Shown here piece by piece: positions 17,894-26,349 of a DNA stretch of 64,000 bases (its first letter is position 1; every line of letters begins with the position of its first letter). A model generated the notes under the pieces. It saw only the letters and a program-made list of their open reading frames with translations, was not told the origin of the DNA and ran no database searches. The stretch comes from SG8-41 sp035649495 (lineage in GTDB: Bacteria; Pseudomonadota; Gammaproteobacteria; Burkholderiales; SG8-41): the NCBI GenBank assembly GCA_035649495.1, contig DASRJL010000147.1:16810-80809 (forward strand), read 5' to 3'. The position numbers and the translations under genes are program-made.

Positions 17894-18048
17894 AAGCCGT
17901 CAGGCGTCCGCAACACCCGTCAGGGGTCATGGGTCAGCGGTCAGGCGTGCCAGAATCTGTTAAGGTCATGCGCGCCTGACGCTTAACGCTTAACGCCTGA
18001 CGGGTTCTCGCGCGCATGACCCATGACCCCTGACAGGTTCTCGTGGCG
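17894..18048. repeat. heptad repeat cluster with inverted arms between convergent genes
   Basis: Repeated units of the GTCAGGC / GTCAGGG / GTCATGG type on the left and CCTGACG, CTTAACG, CTTAACG, CCTGACG, CATGACC, CCTGACA on the right. The two arms are complementary and lie between the stop codons of the CBS gene and the NHL gene. They could act as a bidirectional terminator. Confidence 0.7.
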
Positions 18049-19101
18049 TCAGCGGACCAGCCTGAACTTGTGCACCCGGCGGCCCCAGTTGGTTTCGGCC
18101 ACGTAGAGATCGCCCTTCGAGTCCACGGCGAGGCTGTGGCCGTGCGTAAAGCTGCCGAGCTGGTGCCCGGGACGGCCGAAGCTCGACAGGATGGCTCCGC
18201 TCGCGTGGTCGAGGATGTGCACCTGCTCGTTCCGTCCATTCATCACGTACAGGTACTTCTGATCGCGGTCCGGTGAGAATGCCGTCCACCACGCCGTGCC
18301 GCGCTTGTCCGGCAGCGCCGGGGTCCCCGTGCGCACCCAGATGTTGCGCTTGAAATTTCCCATCTTGTCGAACACCTGCACGCGGTCGCCCTGCCGGTCG
18401 CCGATGTAAACGAGGCCGGCGTTGCTGATCGCGACGCTGTGTACGACCTCCGCGAACGCGCCGCCTACCCCGGCCTCCATTTCCTCCGGCGTCGCCTGCC
18501 GTCCCCACTGGCGCAGGAACTTGCCGTTCTTGTCGAATACGATCACGCGCCGGTTGCCGTAGCCGTCGGCGAAATAGACATCGCCGTTTTCCGGATCGCA
18601 GGCGATGCCCGCGGGCTTGTTGAGCCGGTCCTTGCCCGCATTCAGGTTCTTGCTCTTCCTGGTGCCGTCCACCGTGTCGAACTGGCCTTTCGTGCCGATC
18701 TGGACCAGGAGCTTGCCGTCGTAGGTGTACTTCTGGACCATGCCGTCGCCGTTCGCCGTGATCCAGACGTTGTTGTCGTGATCGACGGCGCAGCTGTGCG
18801 GCGTCGAGGGAAGTACGTCCCAATCGCCCCACGAGCCGATCAGGGTGCCGTCCCGGTCGAAAATCATCACCGCCGGCGCCCGGGTGCAGGTTTCCTTCTC
18901 CTCCTCCGTGATATCGCCGCGGTTCACGACGAGCACGTGATCGTTGTGGTCCACGTAGACGCAGGCGAGCTGCCCGGCGATCCAGCCCTCCGGCAGCGGC
19001 TTGGGCCACGCGGGATCGATCTCGAAGCGCGGGGCGGTCGAGACGGAAGCGACGGGGCGGAGGGGGGCGGTCGCGGTGGAAGTGCCGGAGCTGGTGGTCA
19101 T
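18049..19101 (-). CDS. NHL-repeat beta-propeller protein (peptidylglycine-amidating-lyase-like)
   Basis: 350 aa. Repeated blade signatures are visible: PHSCAVDHDNNVWITANGDG, KPAGIACDPENGDVYFADGYGNRRVIVFDKNGKFLRQWG, HSVAISNAGLVYIGDRQGDRVQVFDKMG and GHSLAVDSKGDLYVAETNWGRRVHKF. This is the NHL/PAL propeller. Bacterial homologs are usually unassigned hydrolases or lactonases. No signal peptide is evident; the N-terminus is Thr/Ser/Ala-rich. It is divergent from the esterase gene at 19191 over about 90 bp. Confidence 0.85.
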   Translation of the reverse strand: MTTSSGTSTATAPLRPVASVSTAPRFEIDPAWPKPLPEGWIAGQLACVYVDHNDHVLVVNRGDITEEEKETCTRAPAVMIFDRDGTLIGSWGDWDVLPSTPHSCAVDHDNNVWITANGDGMVQKYTYDGKLLVQIGTKGQFDTVDGTRKSKNLNAGKDRLNKPAGIACDPENGDVYFADGYGNRRVIVFDKNGKFLRQWGRQATPEEMEAGVGGAFAEVVHSVAISNAGLVYIGDRQGDRVQVFDKMGNFKRNIWVRTGTPALPDKRGTAWWTAFSPDRDQKYLYVMNGRNEQVHILDHASGAILSSFGRPGHQLGSFTHGHSLAVDSKGDLYVAETNWGRRVHKFRLVR

Positions 19102-19190
19102 ATGGCCTCTCTCAATGTGGACAGGACAATCTATACCGAAGTCCGCACCCGCACAACGAGGGAGTAGACTTTGGCCAAAGGGAGGACCTC

Positions 19191-20360
19191 ATGAACGATG
19201 CCGTAGATCTCGCCAGTCCCAGCGCCGCTGCCACGCAGGAATTTCCACTTGCTCAAGCCACTCCGCGCGAGCTGGGCTTTCACGAGCCGGCGCTGGCGCG
19301 CCTGCGCAAGCTGATCCAGTCGCATATCGCCGAGGGACGCTACCCGGGCGCGCAGATCGCGCTTGCCCGGCACGGCCGTCTGGCGCTGTTCGAATCATTC
19401 GGCAAGGCCGCGATCGCGCCCGAAGCGGCCGCGGCCGCCGATACGCTGTGGCTCCTCTTTTCGAACACCAAAGTCATCACGGCGACCGGGATCTGGGCGC
19501 TAGTCGAGGACGGATTGCTGCGATTCTCCGACCGCGTCGCCGAGCACATCCCCGAATACGCGCGCCATGGAAAGGGCGACATCACGGTCGCACAGGTCCT
19601 GAGCCACCGCGCGGGCTATCCGAGCCAGGTTGTCTCCTCTGCCGCGTGGACCGACCACCAGGAAATGCGCCGCCAGGTGTGCGAATTCACGCTCGAATGG
19701 ACGCCTGGCACACGGCTCGCCTATCACGGAAGCGCAGCGCACTGGACCGCCGCTGCACTGATCGAAGCCGTGGCCAAGGTCGATTACCGGGACTTCCTGC
19801 GGCAGCGGATCATGGAGCCGCTGGGCCTGGCGCGCGAGGTCTACGTCGGCCTGCCGGATGCGCAACACGGCCGCGCCGCCATGATGTACGAGCCGGGGCC
19901 CGACGGCAGCCAGCGTCCGCTGGCGGAACAGAACACCGCGCCCCATCGCCGCGCGGGTATCCCGAGCAGCGGCGGCTATGCGACCGCCCGCGGCATGGCG
20001 GCGCTGTACCAGATGATGGTGAACTTCGGCCGCCTGAACGGCACGCGTCTGTTCTCGCGGCGCCTGATCGAGTTCGTCACTCGCAATCACACCGGCGACA
20101 TGCTCGATGAAACGATGGGCATGCCCATGCATCGCGGGTTGGGCGTGCACGTGCGCGGCGCCACCGAAACGATACGCGGCCTGGGCAGCCTCGCCTCCCC
20201 GCGGACTTACGGGCACGGCGGCGTCGGCTCATCGTATTGCTGGGGCGATCCGGATTCCGGCGTGTCGTTCGCCTACATCACCAACAGCAAAGTGCCCGAC
20301 CCGTGGCACAGCGTGCGGCTCGATCTGGTAGCGAACATCGTGCATTCGGCGATCGATTAG
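19191..20360 (+). CDS. serine hydrolase, beta-lactamase/EstB fold
   Basis: 389 aa. The SxxK motif is LLFSNTKVITATG (Ser91, Lys94). The Tyr motif corresponds to LAYHGSAAHW near residue 176. The third motif is YGHGGVGSS near residue 342. This is the class C beta-lactamase-like fold, and the YHGS form is more usual in esterases (EstB, lovastatin esterase type) than in true beta-lactamases. No signal peptide is seen, so it is cytosolic. RBS GGGAGG lies upstream of the ATG. The stop is followed at once by heptad repeats. Confidence 0.88.
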   Translation: MNDAVDLASPSAAATQEFPLAQATPRELGFHEPALARLRKLIQSHIAEGRYPGAQIALARHGRLALFESFGKAAIAPEAAAAADTLWLLFSNTKVITATGIWALVEDGLLRFSDRVAEHIPEYARHGKGDITVAQVLSHRAGYPSQVVSSAAWTDHQEMRRQVCEFTLEWTPGTRLAYHGSAAHWTAAALIEAVAKVDYRDFLRQRIMEPLGLAREVYVGLPDAQHGRAAMMYEPGPDGSQRPLAEQNTAPHRRAGIPSSGGYATARGMAALYQMMVNFGRLNGTRLFSRRLIEFVTRNHTGDMLDETMGMPMHRGLGVHVRGATETIRGLGSLASPRTYGHGGVGSSYCWGDPDSGVSFAYITNSKVPDPWHSVRLDLVANIVHSAID

Positions 20361-20465
20361 AAGCAAGCACCAAGCACCAAATCCCAAATCACAAACGCGT
20401 TTGGAATTTGATGCTTTCGCATTGGTGCTTGTTTGAGACTTGAGGCTTGTAATTTGGAATCTGCT
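20361..20465. repeat. heptad repeat cluster with inverted arms
   Basis: Left arm AAGCACC AAGCACC AAATCCC AAATCAC; right arm TTGGAAT TTGATGC, TTGGTGC TTGTTTG AGACTTG AGGCTTG. The right arm runs into the probable start region of the next gene. Confidence 0.65.
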
Positions 20466-21275
20466 ATCTACAAAGTCCGCGCGCACAACTCGTCCACTGC
20501 GTCCGAGAACCGGATGCACAGCGACGATGTAGCCCGCCGCTACGGATTTCAGGGCGGACTGGTTCCGGGCGTGACCGTGTTCGGCTACATGACCCGGCCG
20601 GTGGTGGCACACTACGGCGTTGAATGGCTTGCGCGCGGCTGGGCGGAAGTGAGTTTCGCGAAGCCCGCGTACGAAGGGGAGGAGCTTGCGGTCAGCCTGT
20701 CGGCCGGCGGCGACGGGCGGGGTGCCGGGCACTCACTGACTTGCACGAACGGAGCGGGCGTCGAACTGGCACGCATGCAGGCGGGAATGCCTGCCGCGGG
20801 CGTTACGCCGGACCCCCGGGCTTCGATTGCCCCCGCGCCGCCACTGGCGGAGCGCCCCGAAGCGACGCCGGACCTGATGGTGGTCGGTGCGCCGTTCCCC
20901 GCGCTCGACTGGCGTCCGACGGCGAACGACAACCTGGTGTGGTGCGAGGACGTGTGCGACGACCTGCCGCTGTACCGCGAAGGCGATGCGCCGTATCTCC
21001 ATCCGGGCTTCGTGCTGCGGCAGGCGAACTTCGTTCTCAGGAACCGCTTCCTCCTGCCGGCATGGATACATACGGCCAGCCGCATTACGCACCACGAAGC
21101 GCTGCGGGCCGGGAACGCCTATGAGGTGAGAGCGATCCCCGAAGAAAAATGGCAGCGCAAGGGGCACGAGTTCGTGCGCCTGTATGTTGCCATCCGGGCC
21201 GGCGCACAAGTCGCGGTCGAGATTCTCCACACGGCCATATACCGGCCGCGGCAGGCAGAGGGGTCGTCCGGATAG
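20433..21275 (+). CDS. MaoC-like hotdog-fold protein, putative acyl-CoA hydratase or thioester-binding protein
   Basis: 280 aa. The motif ASENRMHSDDVARRYGFQGGLVPGVTVFGYMT (residues ~24-55) resembles the hydratase-2 signature region of MaoC proteins, with GG-VPG in place of the usual GxxxHG. A second hotdog-like half follows residue ~140. No start with a good RBS is visible. The frame opens at TTG 20433 inside a heptad repeat, so residues 2-10 (RLEACNLES) would be repeat-encoded. A small conserved basic ORF follows. The true start may be near 20460. Confidence 0.6.
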   Translation: MRLEACNLESAIYKVRAHNSSTASENRMHSDDVARRYGFQGGLVPGVTVFGYMTRPVVAHYGVEWLARGWAEVSFAKPAYEGEELAVSLSAGGDGRGAGHSLTCTNGAGVELARMQAGMPAAGVTPDPRASIAPAPPLAERPEATPDLMVVGAPFPALDWRPTANDNLVWCEDVCDDLPLYREGDAPYLHPGFVLRQANFVLRNRFLLPAWIHTASRITHHEALRAGNAYEVRAIPEEKWQRKGHEFVRLYVAIRAGAQVAVEILHTAIYRPRQAEGSSG

Positions 21276-21278
21276 GAC

Positions 21279-21284
21279 TACAAT
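21279..21284 (+). promoter_or_regulatory. possible -10 box (TACAAT)
   Basis: TACAAT lies 10 bp before the ATG at 21295, a similar layout to the TATAAT before the small gene at 12971. The -35 element is not clear. Confidence 0.3.
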
Positions 21285-21294
21285 CGTGAGAGCC

Positions 21295-21546
21295 ATGGCC
21301 AAGCGCGTCAGAAAAAAACCGGTGCGGCCGATCGGCACCCGTCGGGACTACGAAGGCGCGTCCGCCGTCGCGAAGCGCCTGTCCCGCGAGAACCCCAGGG
21401 ATTCCGAGGCCGAGTTGCGCCTGCAGTCGCTGCTCCGCGAGCTGGACAAGTATGACGAGACGACGGAGGAAGACGAGAACGAGGACGGCCGGACCGACTA
21501 CGACTCGGCCGGACCCCGCCGCCGGTGGTCGGACGACGAGCAGTAG
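21295..21546 (+). CDS. small charged hypothetical protein
   Basis: 83 aa from ATG 21295 (GTG 21286 is a possible earlier start). A basic head (MAKRVRKKPVRPIGTRRDY) is followed by a helical middle with SRENPRDSEAELRLQSLLRELDKYD and an acidic tail (ETTEEDENEDGRTDY). I do not recognise the family. The composition suggests a partly disordered protein. It lies just after the MaoC-like gene and may be expressed from its own promoter. Confidence 0.55.
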   Translation: MAKRVRKKPVRPIGTRRDYEGASAVAKRLSRENPRDSEAELRLQSLLRELDKYDETTEEDENEDGRTDYDSAGPRRRWSDDEQ

Positions 21547-21724
21547 CGGGACGAGCAGGGGTCTGTCCCGGTTCGGCGACTCGAGCGTGATGCTGGCATG
21601 ATTCTGGGCGCGGATGATGTGGCCCACCTCGAGGCGGTTTCGGAGACGCTGCCCTCGCGACCGATGATGATTTCGGTTATCTTTGTCATCCTCCAAATAC
21701 TTAGAAATCATAGGAGTGTTGAGT

Positions 21725-24175
21725 ATGGTTAACATCGAATCGACCCCCCAGATGGCGGCCAAGGTCTACGAGACCATGGCGAAGAACCTCAAGGTGGTGC
21801 GTCGCCGCCTCGGTAAGCCTTTGACTTTGGCGGATAAAGTCTTATTGGGGCATCTCGACGACCCGGAAACCCAGGATCTGGAACCGGGCAAGAGCTACCT
21901 CTTCCTCCGGCCCGACCGGGTGGTATTCCAGGACGTGCTGGGGCAGACCGGCCTCTTGCAGTTCATGCAGACGCGGCGCGACCACGTCGCGGTCCCGACC
22001 ACCGTACACTGCGACCACCTGATACAGGCGCGCGTCGAAGGCAGCCAGGACTTGCGCGAGTCGCTCGCGGAGAACACCGAGATCTACGATTTTCTGCGCT
22101 CGGCTGCCGCGAAGTATGGCGCGGGCTTCTGGGGACCCGGCGCCGGGATCATCCACCAGGTCGTCCTGGAGAACTACGCTTTCCCCGGCACGCTCATCAT
22201 CGGCACGGACTCGCACACTCCCAACGCCGGCGGGCTCGGCGCGTGCTCGGTCGGAGTCGGCGGCGCGGACGCCGTGGAGACCATCGCCGGCCTGCCCTGG
22301 GAACTCCTGTACCCCAAGCATATCGCCGTCTACCTGACCGGGAAGCTCTCCGGCTGGACGGCCCCCAAGGACGTGATCCTGTACGTCGCGGGCCAGTTGA
22401 CCGTATCCGGCGCCACGAATGCGATCGTCGAGTACATCGGTCCCGGCGCGCGCACGATCAGCGCTACGGGCAAGGCCACCATCACCAACATGGGAGCGGA
22501 AATCGGCGCGACCACGTCGATGTTCCCGGCCGACGAGCACATGTCCAAGTACCTGCGCGCGACCGGACGCGCCGGGCTCGTGGGGCCCATGGAAAAAAAC
22601 CTGGACCTGCTCCAGCCGGACCCCGAAGTCGAAGCCGATCCGGAGAAATACTACGACCGCGTGGTCAGGCTCGATCTCTCGACGCTCGAGCCGCACCTCG
22701 TGGGGCCGCATTCGCCCGATCGTGCGCGCCCGATATCGAAGCTCGCTGCCGAGGTAAAGGACCCGGCCAACAAGTTCATCGATGAAATCTCGAGCACGCT
22801 GATCGGCAGCTGCACCAACTCCTCGTACGAGGACATGTCGCGTTCCGCGGACGTCGCGGAGCAGGCGAAGGCGCGTGGGGTCAAGACGGCGGTGCCGTTC
22901 CTCGTCACGCCCGGGTCGGAGCAGGTGCGCGCCACGATAGAGCGCGACGGCCAGATGCAGTCGCTGAAGGACATCAACGGCACCGTGCTCGCGAACGCCT
23001 GCGGTCCGTGCATCGGGCAATGGCGCAGGGCGAAGGAAGTGGCCGAGAAGCCGAATACCATCGTCACCTCGTACAACCGCAATTTTCCGGCGCGGAACGA
23101 CGGCCAGGCGACCACGATGAACTTTATCGGGAGCCCCGAGATCGTGACGGCGCTGGCGCTGGCCGGGAGGCTTTCGTTCAACCCCATGACGGATACGCTG
23201 ACCGGCGCCGACGGCCAGCCGTTCAAGTTGAACCCGCCGAAAGTCGCGCCCGAAGTGCCCGCGAAGAATTTCGACCGCGGCAACGCTAACTACATTGCGC
23301 CGCCCAGGGACGGAAGCAAGATCAAGCTCTCCGTCGATCCCAACAGCAAGCGCCTGCAGCTCATGCAGCCGTGGTCTCCGTGGGACGGGAAGGACTATCT
23401 CGACATGCCCGTGCTGTTGAAGACCAAGGGCAAGACCACGACCGACCACATCTCGCCGGCCGGCCCGTGGCTGAGTCTCCGCGGCCACCTCGACCGGTTC
23501 AGCGACAACCTGTGCATGGGCGCCATCAACGCCTACACGGGCGAGGCGGGCAAGGTGAAGAACGTGGTGACGGGGACTACCGGCGAAATGGTGTCCAAGG
23601 TCGCGCGGGACTACAAGTCCCGCGGCATCAAGTGGGTGATCGTCGGCGACGCCAACTACGGTGAAGGCAGCAGCCGGGAGCATGCGGCACTCTGCCCGCG
23701 CCTGCTGGGCGGTGTCGCCGTCATCGTTCGCAGCTTTGCGCGCATTCACGAGTCAAACCTCAAGAAGCAGGGACTGCTCGCGCTGACGTTCCAGAGCCCG
23801 GCCGATTACGACCGCCTGCGTGAGGAGGACCGCCTGAGCCTGGTCGATCTCAAGAATCTGGCGCCGGGCAAGCCGGTCGAGTGCATCGTCAAGCACGCCG
23901 ACGGCACCATGGAGACGCTGAAGCTGAACCACACGTTCAGCGGGCCGCAGCTCGACTGGTTCCGCAAGGGCTCCGCCTTGAACCTGTTCCATGGCGGCGC
24001 CGGAGAAGCCGTGGCGAAGAAGAAGGCTGCGGCGGCAAAGGCGAAGGCTGCTCCGAAGGCGAAACCTGCCCCGAAGAAAAAGGTCGCGGCGATGAAGAAG
24101 CCCGCCAAATCGGCCAAGGCGAGCAGGAAGGTCGCGAAGAAGAAGGGGGCGAAAAAGAAGGCCGCCAAGAAGTAG
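21725..24175 (+). CDS. acn: aconitate hydratase, mitochondrial type, with Lys/Ala-rich histone-H1-like tail
   Basis: 816 aa. It converts citrate to isocitrate in the TCA cycle using a [4Fe-4S] cluster. Cluster cysteines are in LIGSCTNSSYED and ANACGPCIGQW. Substrate motifs include VPTTVHCDHLIQ, LIIGTDSHTPN and GEGSSREHAAL in the swivel domain. Sequence and length fit the mitochondrial-type aconitase rather than AcnA (~890 aa) or AcnB. After FHGGAGEAV (about residue 760) comes a ~54-residue tail of AKKK, AAPKAKPAPKKK and KKGAKKKAAKK repeats, like bacterial H1-type proteins. RBS TAGGAG precedes ATG 21725. Confidence 0.95.
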   Translation: MVNIESTPQMAAKVYETMAKNLKVVRRRLGKPLTLADKVLLGHLDDPETQDLEPGKSYLFLRPDRVVFQDVLGQTGLLQFMQTRRDHVAVPTTVHCDHLIQARVEGSQDLRESLAENTEIYDFLRSAAAKYGAGFWGPGAGIIHQVVLENYAFPGTLIIGTDSHTPNAGGLGACSVGVGGADAVETIAGLPWELLYPKHIAVYLTGKLSGWTAPKDVILYVAGQLTVSGATNAIVEYIGPGARTISATGKATITNMGAEIGATTSMFPADEHMSKYLRATGRAGLVGPMEKNLDLLQPDPEVEADPEKYYDRVVRLDLSTLEPHLVGPHSPDRARPISKLAAEVKDPANKFIDEISSTLIGSCTNSSYEDMSRSADVAEQAKARGVKTAVPFLVTPGSEQVRATIERDGQMQSLKDINGTVLANACGPCIGQWRRAKEVAEKPNTIVTSYNRNFPARNDGQATTMNFIGSPEIVTALALAGRLSFNPMTDTLTGADGQPFKLNPPKVAPEVPAKNFDRGNANYIAPPRDGSKIKLSVDPNSKRLQLMQPWSPWDGKDYLDMPVLLKTKGKTTTDHISPAGPWLSLRGHLDRFSDNLCMGAINAYTGEAGKVKNVVTGTTGEMVSKVARDYKSRGIKWVIVGDANYGEGSSREHAALCPRLLGGVAVIVRSFARIHESNLKKQGLLALTFQSPADYDRLREEDRLSLVDLKNLAPGKPVECIVKHADGTMETLKLNHTFSGPQLDWFRKGSALNLFHGGAGEAVAKKKAAAAKAKAAPKAKPAPKKKVAAMKKPAKSAKASRKVAKKKGAKKKAAKK

Positions 24176-24209
24176 GTGCGTGACCCGTGACCGGTGACCA
24201 GTGACCGGT
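24176..24209 (+). repeat. heptad repeat cluster
   Basis: GTGACCC GTGACCG GTGACCA GTGACCG begins right after the aconitase stop and ends at the terminator hairpin. Confidence 0.7.
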
Positions 24210-24210
24210 A

Positions 24211-24243
24211 AAAAAGGCCCGCAATCGCGGGCCTTTTCGTTTC
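24211..24243 (+). terminator. rho-independent terminator of acn
   Basis: GGCCCGC and GCGGGCC form a 7 bp stem around AATC, flanked by AAAAAA on the left and TTTTCGTTT on the right. The symmetry could also stop transcription of the convergent SDR gene. Confidence 0.9.
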
Positions 24244-24267
24244 AGGACGAATTAACGGAGATAACCC

Positions 24268-25059
24268 CTACAGCACTGAACGCACCAATCCCCCGTCCAC
24301 GAGCATGGTCGTCCCGGTGATGTAGCTCGCTCGTCCCGAGGCGAGGAAAGCCACCAGGTACGCCAGCTCCTTGGGCTCGCCGACGCGTCCCACCGCAGTC
24401 TCGGCCGCCCGCTCCGCGAGCGCCTCTTCCACCGAGATGCCTTTTTCCTTGGCCCGCGACGTGACGTTCGAGAGCATGCGCTCCGAAAGGATCGAGCCGG
24501 GACACACGTTGTTGACCAGAATGCCGTCGCGTCCCACCTCGTCGGCGAGGCTTTTCGCCCATGCCACCACCCCCATGCGCGTCGCGCCCGAGAGCGCGAG
24601 GTTGGGGATCGGCTGGTAGACGGTGCTCGCGAGGATGTTGATGATGCGCGCGCCGCCCGCCTTCTTGAGATGCGGCAGCGCTTCCCGCGCCATGCGCGCG
24701 AAGAAGAGCAGCGAGCGCTGCACGGCGGTGGCCCACTGCTCCTCGCTCGCGTTCTGCGCATAGGCAAGGGGAGGGCCGCCGGAATTGCTGACGAGGACGT
24801 CGAGCCGCCCGAATTTGCCGGCCGCGGCCGCGATGAATTCCCGGACCGTTTCGTTCCGGTCGAGGTCGCCGGCAAATGCCAGCACCTCGACGCCCGTCGC
24901 GTCGCGGATCTCCTTCGCTGCCTTCTCGATGTCCGGCTTCGAGCGGCTGCACATCGCCACGTTCGCGCCTTCGCCGGCCAGCACTTCCGCGCACGCGCGC
25001 CCCAGCCCCTTGCTCGCGCCGCCGACGATGGCGGTCTTGCCTTTCAGCATCAAGTCCAT
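24268..25059 (-). CDS. short-chain dehydrogenase/reductase family protein, atypical catalytic site
   Basis: 263 aa from the ATG at 25059 (AAAGGAAAAG upstream). The Rossmann motif is VGGASKGLGRA (residues ~12-22); LAFAGDLDRNE and LVSNSGGPP are the usual NAD(P)-binding blocks; PGSILSERM and GTTMLVDGG end the fold. At the active site the usual YxxxK reads SGATR in NLALSGATRMGVVAWAKSLA, so Tyr and Lys are replaced. Such members are often called 3-oxoacyl-ACP reductase, but the chemistry is doubtful. It is divergent from the hydrolase at 25240. Confidence 0.85.
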   Translation of the reverse strand: MDLMLKGKTAIVGGASKGLGRACAEVLAGEGANVAMCSRSKPDIEKAAKEIRDATGVEVLAFAGDLDRNETVREFIAAAAGKFGRLDVLVSNSGGPPLAYAQNASEEQWATAVQRSLLFFARMAREALPHLKKAGGARIINILASTVYQPIPNLALSGATRMGVVAWAKSLADEVGRDGILVNNVCPGSILSERMLSNVTSRAKEKGISVEEALAERAAETAVGRVGEPKELAYLVAFLASGRASYITGTTMLVDGGLVRSVL

Positions 25060-25076
25060 GCTTTTCCTTTCAACAA

Positions 25077-25170
25077 GTGATGTACGCTGGCGCGGTGATG
25101 TACGGCTTCGCCAGTGATGTACGCTATCGCAGTGATGTACGGCTTCGCCAGGTGATGTGCCGCCAGCGAT
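25077..25170. repeat. five direct repeats of 18-20 bp in a divergent promoter region
   Basis: GTGATGTACG-type units start at 25077, 25095, 25114, 25132 and 25152 (the last as GTGATGTGCC). Alternate units end in GCTGGC/GCTATC and GGCTTC. They lie between two divergent genes and may be operators or a special form of the short-period repeats. Confidence 0.6.
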
Positions 25171-25172
25171 TC

Positions 25173-25221
25173 TCATCACCACTTTTCATCACCACTATCT
25201 CATCACCATCATTCATCACGT
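25173..25221. repeat. heptad repeat cluster
   Basis: CATCACC, CATCACC, CATCACC, CATTCATCACG units, separated by short T-rich gaps. They are complementary to the GTGATG units at 25077-25160. Confidence 0.6.
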
Positions 25222-25239
25222 CTAGGGTAGCATCTACCG

Positions 25240-26319
25240 ATGTTCGACGAACACAAACCCCTCGAAATCGCGGACCAGGGATGCTTTTTTGCCGGTGGGC
25301 GCTACGCGGAGACCGACGACGGCCGCGTCATCCTGGGGCAGATGTACGTGCAGTATCAGGTGCCCCGGACGCGCCGGCACCCGCATCCGGTGGTCATGAT
25401 TCACGGCGGCGGCCAGACCGGCGTCAATTTCCTCTCCACCCCGGACGGGCGCCGCGGCTGGGCGGACTACTTCGTGGCAAACGGGTTCACGGTCTACGTC
25501 GTCGATCAGCCGGCGCGCGGGCGCTCGGGATTTTTCACCAGGGGCTATGGCGATGCCGCTCGCCGGAATGCGGACGCTATTGCGGAACGGTTCACGGCTC
25601 CCGAAATCGGCAAGCGCTGGCCGCAGGCCGGGCTGCACACGCAATGGCCGGGAACCGGAGTCGCGGGCGATCCCGCGTTCGATCAGTTCTACGCGTCCCA
25701 GGTGGAGAGTATGTCCGACATCGCCGCCCTCGAGCGCATGATGCGCGAAGCGGGCGCTGCGCTCCTCGACCGCATCGGCCCCGCGATCCTGCTGACGCAT
25801 TCGCAGAGCGGCCCCTTCGGCTGGACGATCGCCGACGCACGGCCGCAGGCGGTACGGGCGATACTCGCGATCGAGCCCAACGGCGCACCCGTGCGCGAGG
25901 TCGAGTTCACGGGCCCGCCCGGCTGGTTCGAGGACGGCCTGGTCACCCGACCGTGGGGCATCACCCGCGGCCCGCTCGCTTTCACTCCAGCGGCCGCGGC
26001 GCCGTCCGATCTCAAGTTCGAGAGACAGGCCGAGCCGGACGGTCCGGGCCTCGTCTGCTGCTGGCTGCAGGCGGGCCCGGCGCGGCAACTCGCGAATCTC
26101 CGCGGAATCCCCGTGTTGATCCTGACTTCCGAGGCCTCCTATCACGCGGCGTACGACCACTGCACCTCGCGGTTCCTGCGGCAGGCGGGGGTCGAGCACG
26201 ACTTCGTCCGTCTTGCCGACGTCGGGATCCGCGGCAACGGCCACATGATGATGCTCGAGAAGAACAATCTCGAGATCGCGGCGTTTCTTCAGAAGTGGAT
26301 CGAGGCGAAACTCCCGTGA
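25240..26319 (+). CDS. alpha/beta hydrolase
   Basis: 359 aa. HPVVMIHGGGQTG (residues ~49-61) forms the oxyanion region, LLTHSQSGPFGW carries nucleophile Ser188, and GNGHMMMLE near the end carries the catalytic His. There is no signal peptide, so it is cytoplasmic. It resembles esterases found in catabolic clusters; the substrate is unknown. Its stop codon TGA is part of the first heptad unit of the following repeat. Confidence 0.85.
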   Translation: MFDEHKPLEIADQGCFFAGGRYAETDDGRVILGQMYVQYQVPRTRRHPHPVVMIHGGGQTGVNFLSTPDGRRGWADYFVANGFTVYVVDQPARGRSGFFTRGYGDAARRNADAIAERFTAPEIGKRWPQAGLHTQWPGTGVAGDPAFDQFYASQVESMSDIAALERMMREAGAALLDRIGPAILLTHSQSGPFGWTIADARPQAVRAILAIEPNGAPVREVEFTGPPGWFEDGLVTRPWGITRGPLAFTPAAAAPSDLKFERQAEPDGPGLVCCWLQAGPARQLANLRGIPVLILTSEASYHAAYDHCTSRFLRQAGVEHDFVRLADVGIRGNGHMMMLEKNNLEIAAFLQKWIEAKLP

Positions 26320-26346
26320 CCCGTGACCGGTGACCAGTGACCGGTC
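26316..26346 (+). repeat. heptad repeat cluster overlapping a stop codon
   Basis: GTGACCC GTGACCG GTGACCA GTGACCG, the same run as at 24176-24209. The hydrolase stop (26317-26319) lies in the first unit. Confidence 0.7.
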
Positions 26347-26349
26347 GCT

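Noticed and set aside
19191..20360. A true beta-lactamase resistance gene
   Set aside because: The YHGS-type Tyr motif and missing signal peptide fit the esterase branch of the fold.
21547..21724. An sRNA or riboswitch upstream of aconitase
   Set aside because: No recognised structure; only a plain promoter and RBS region can be argued.
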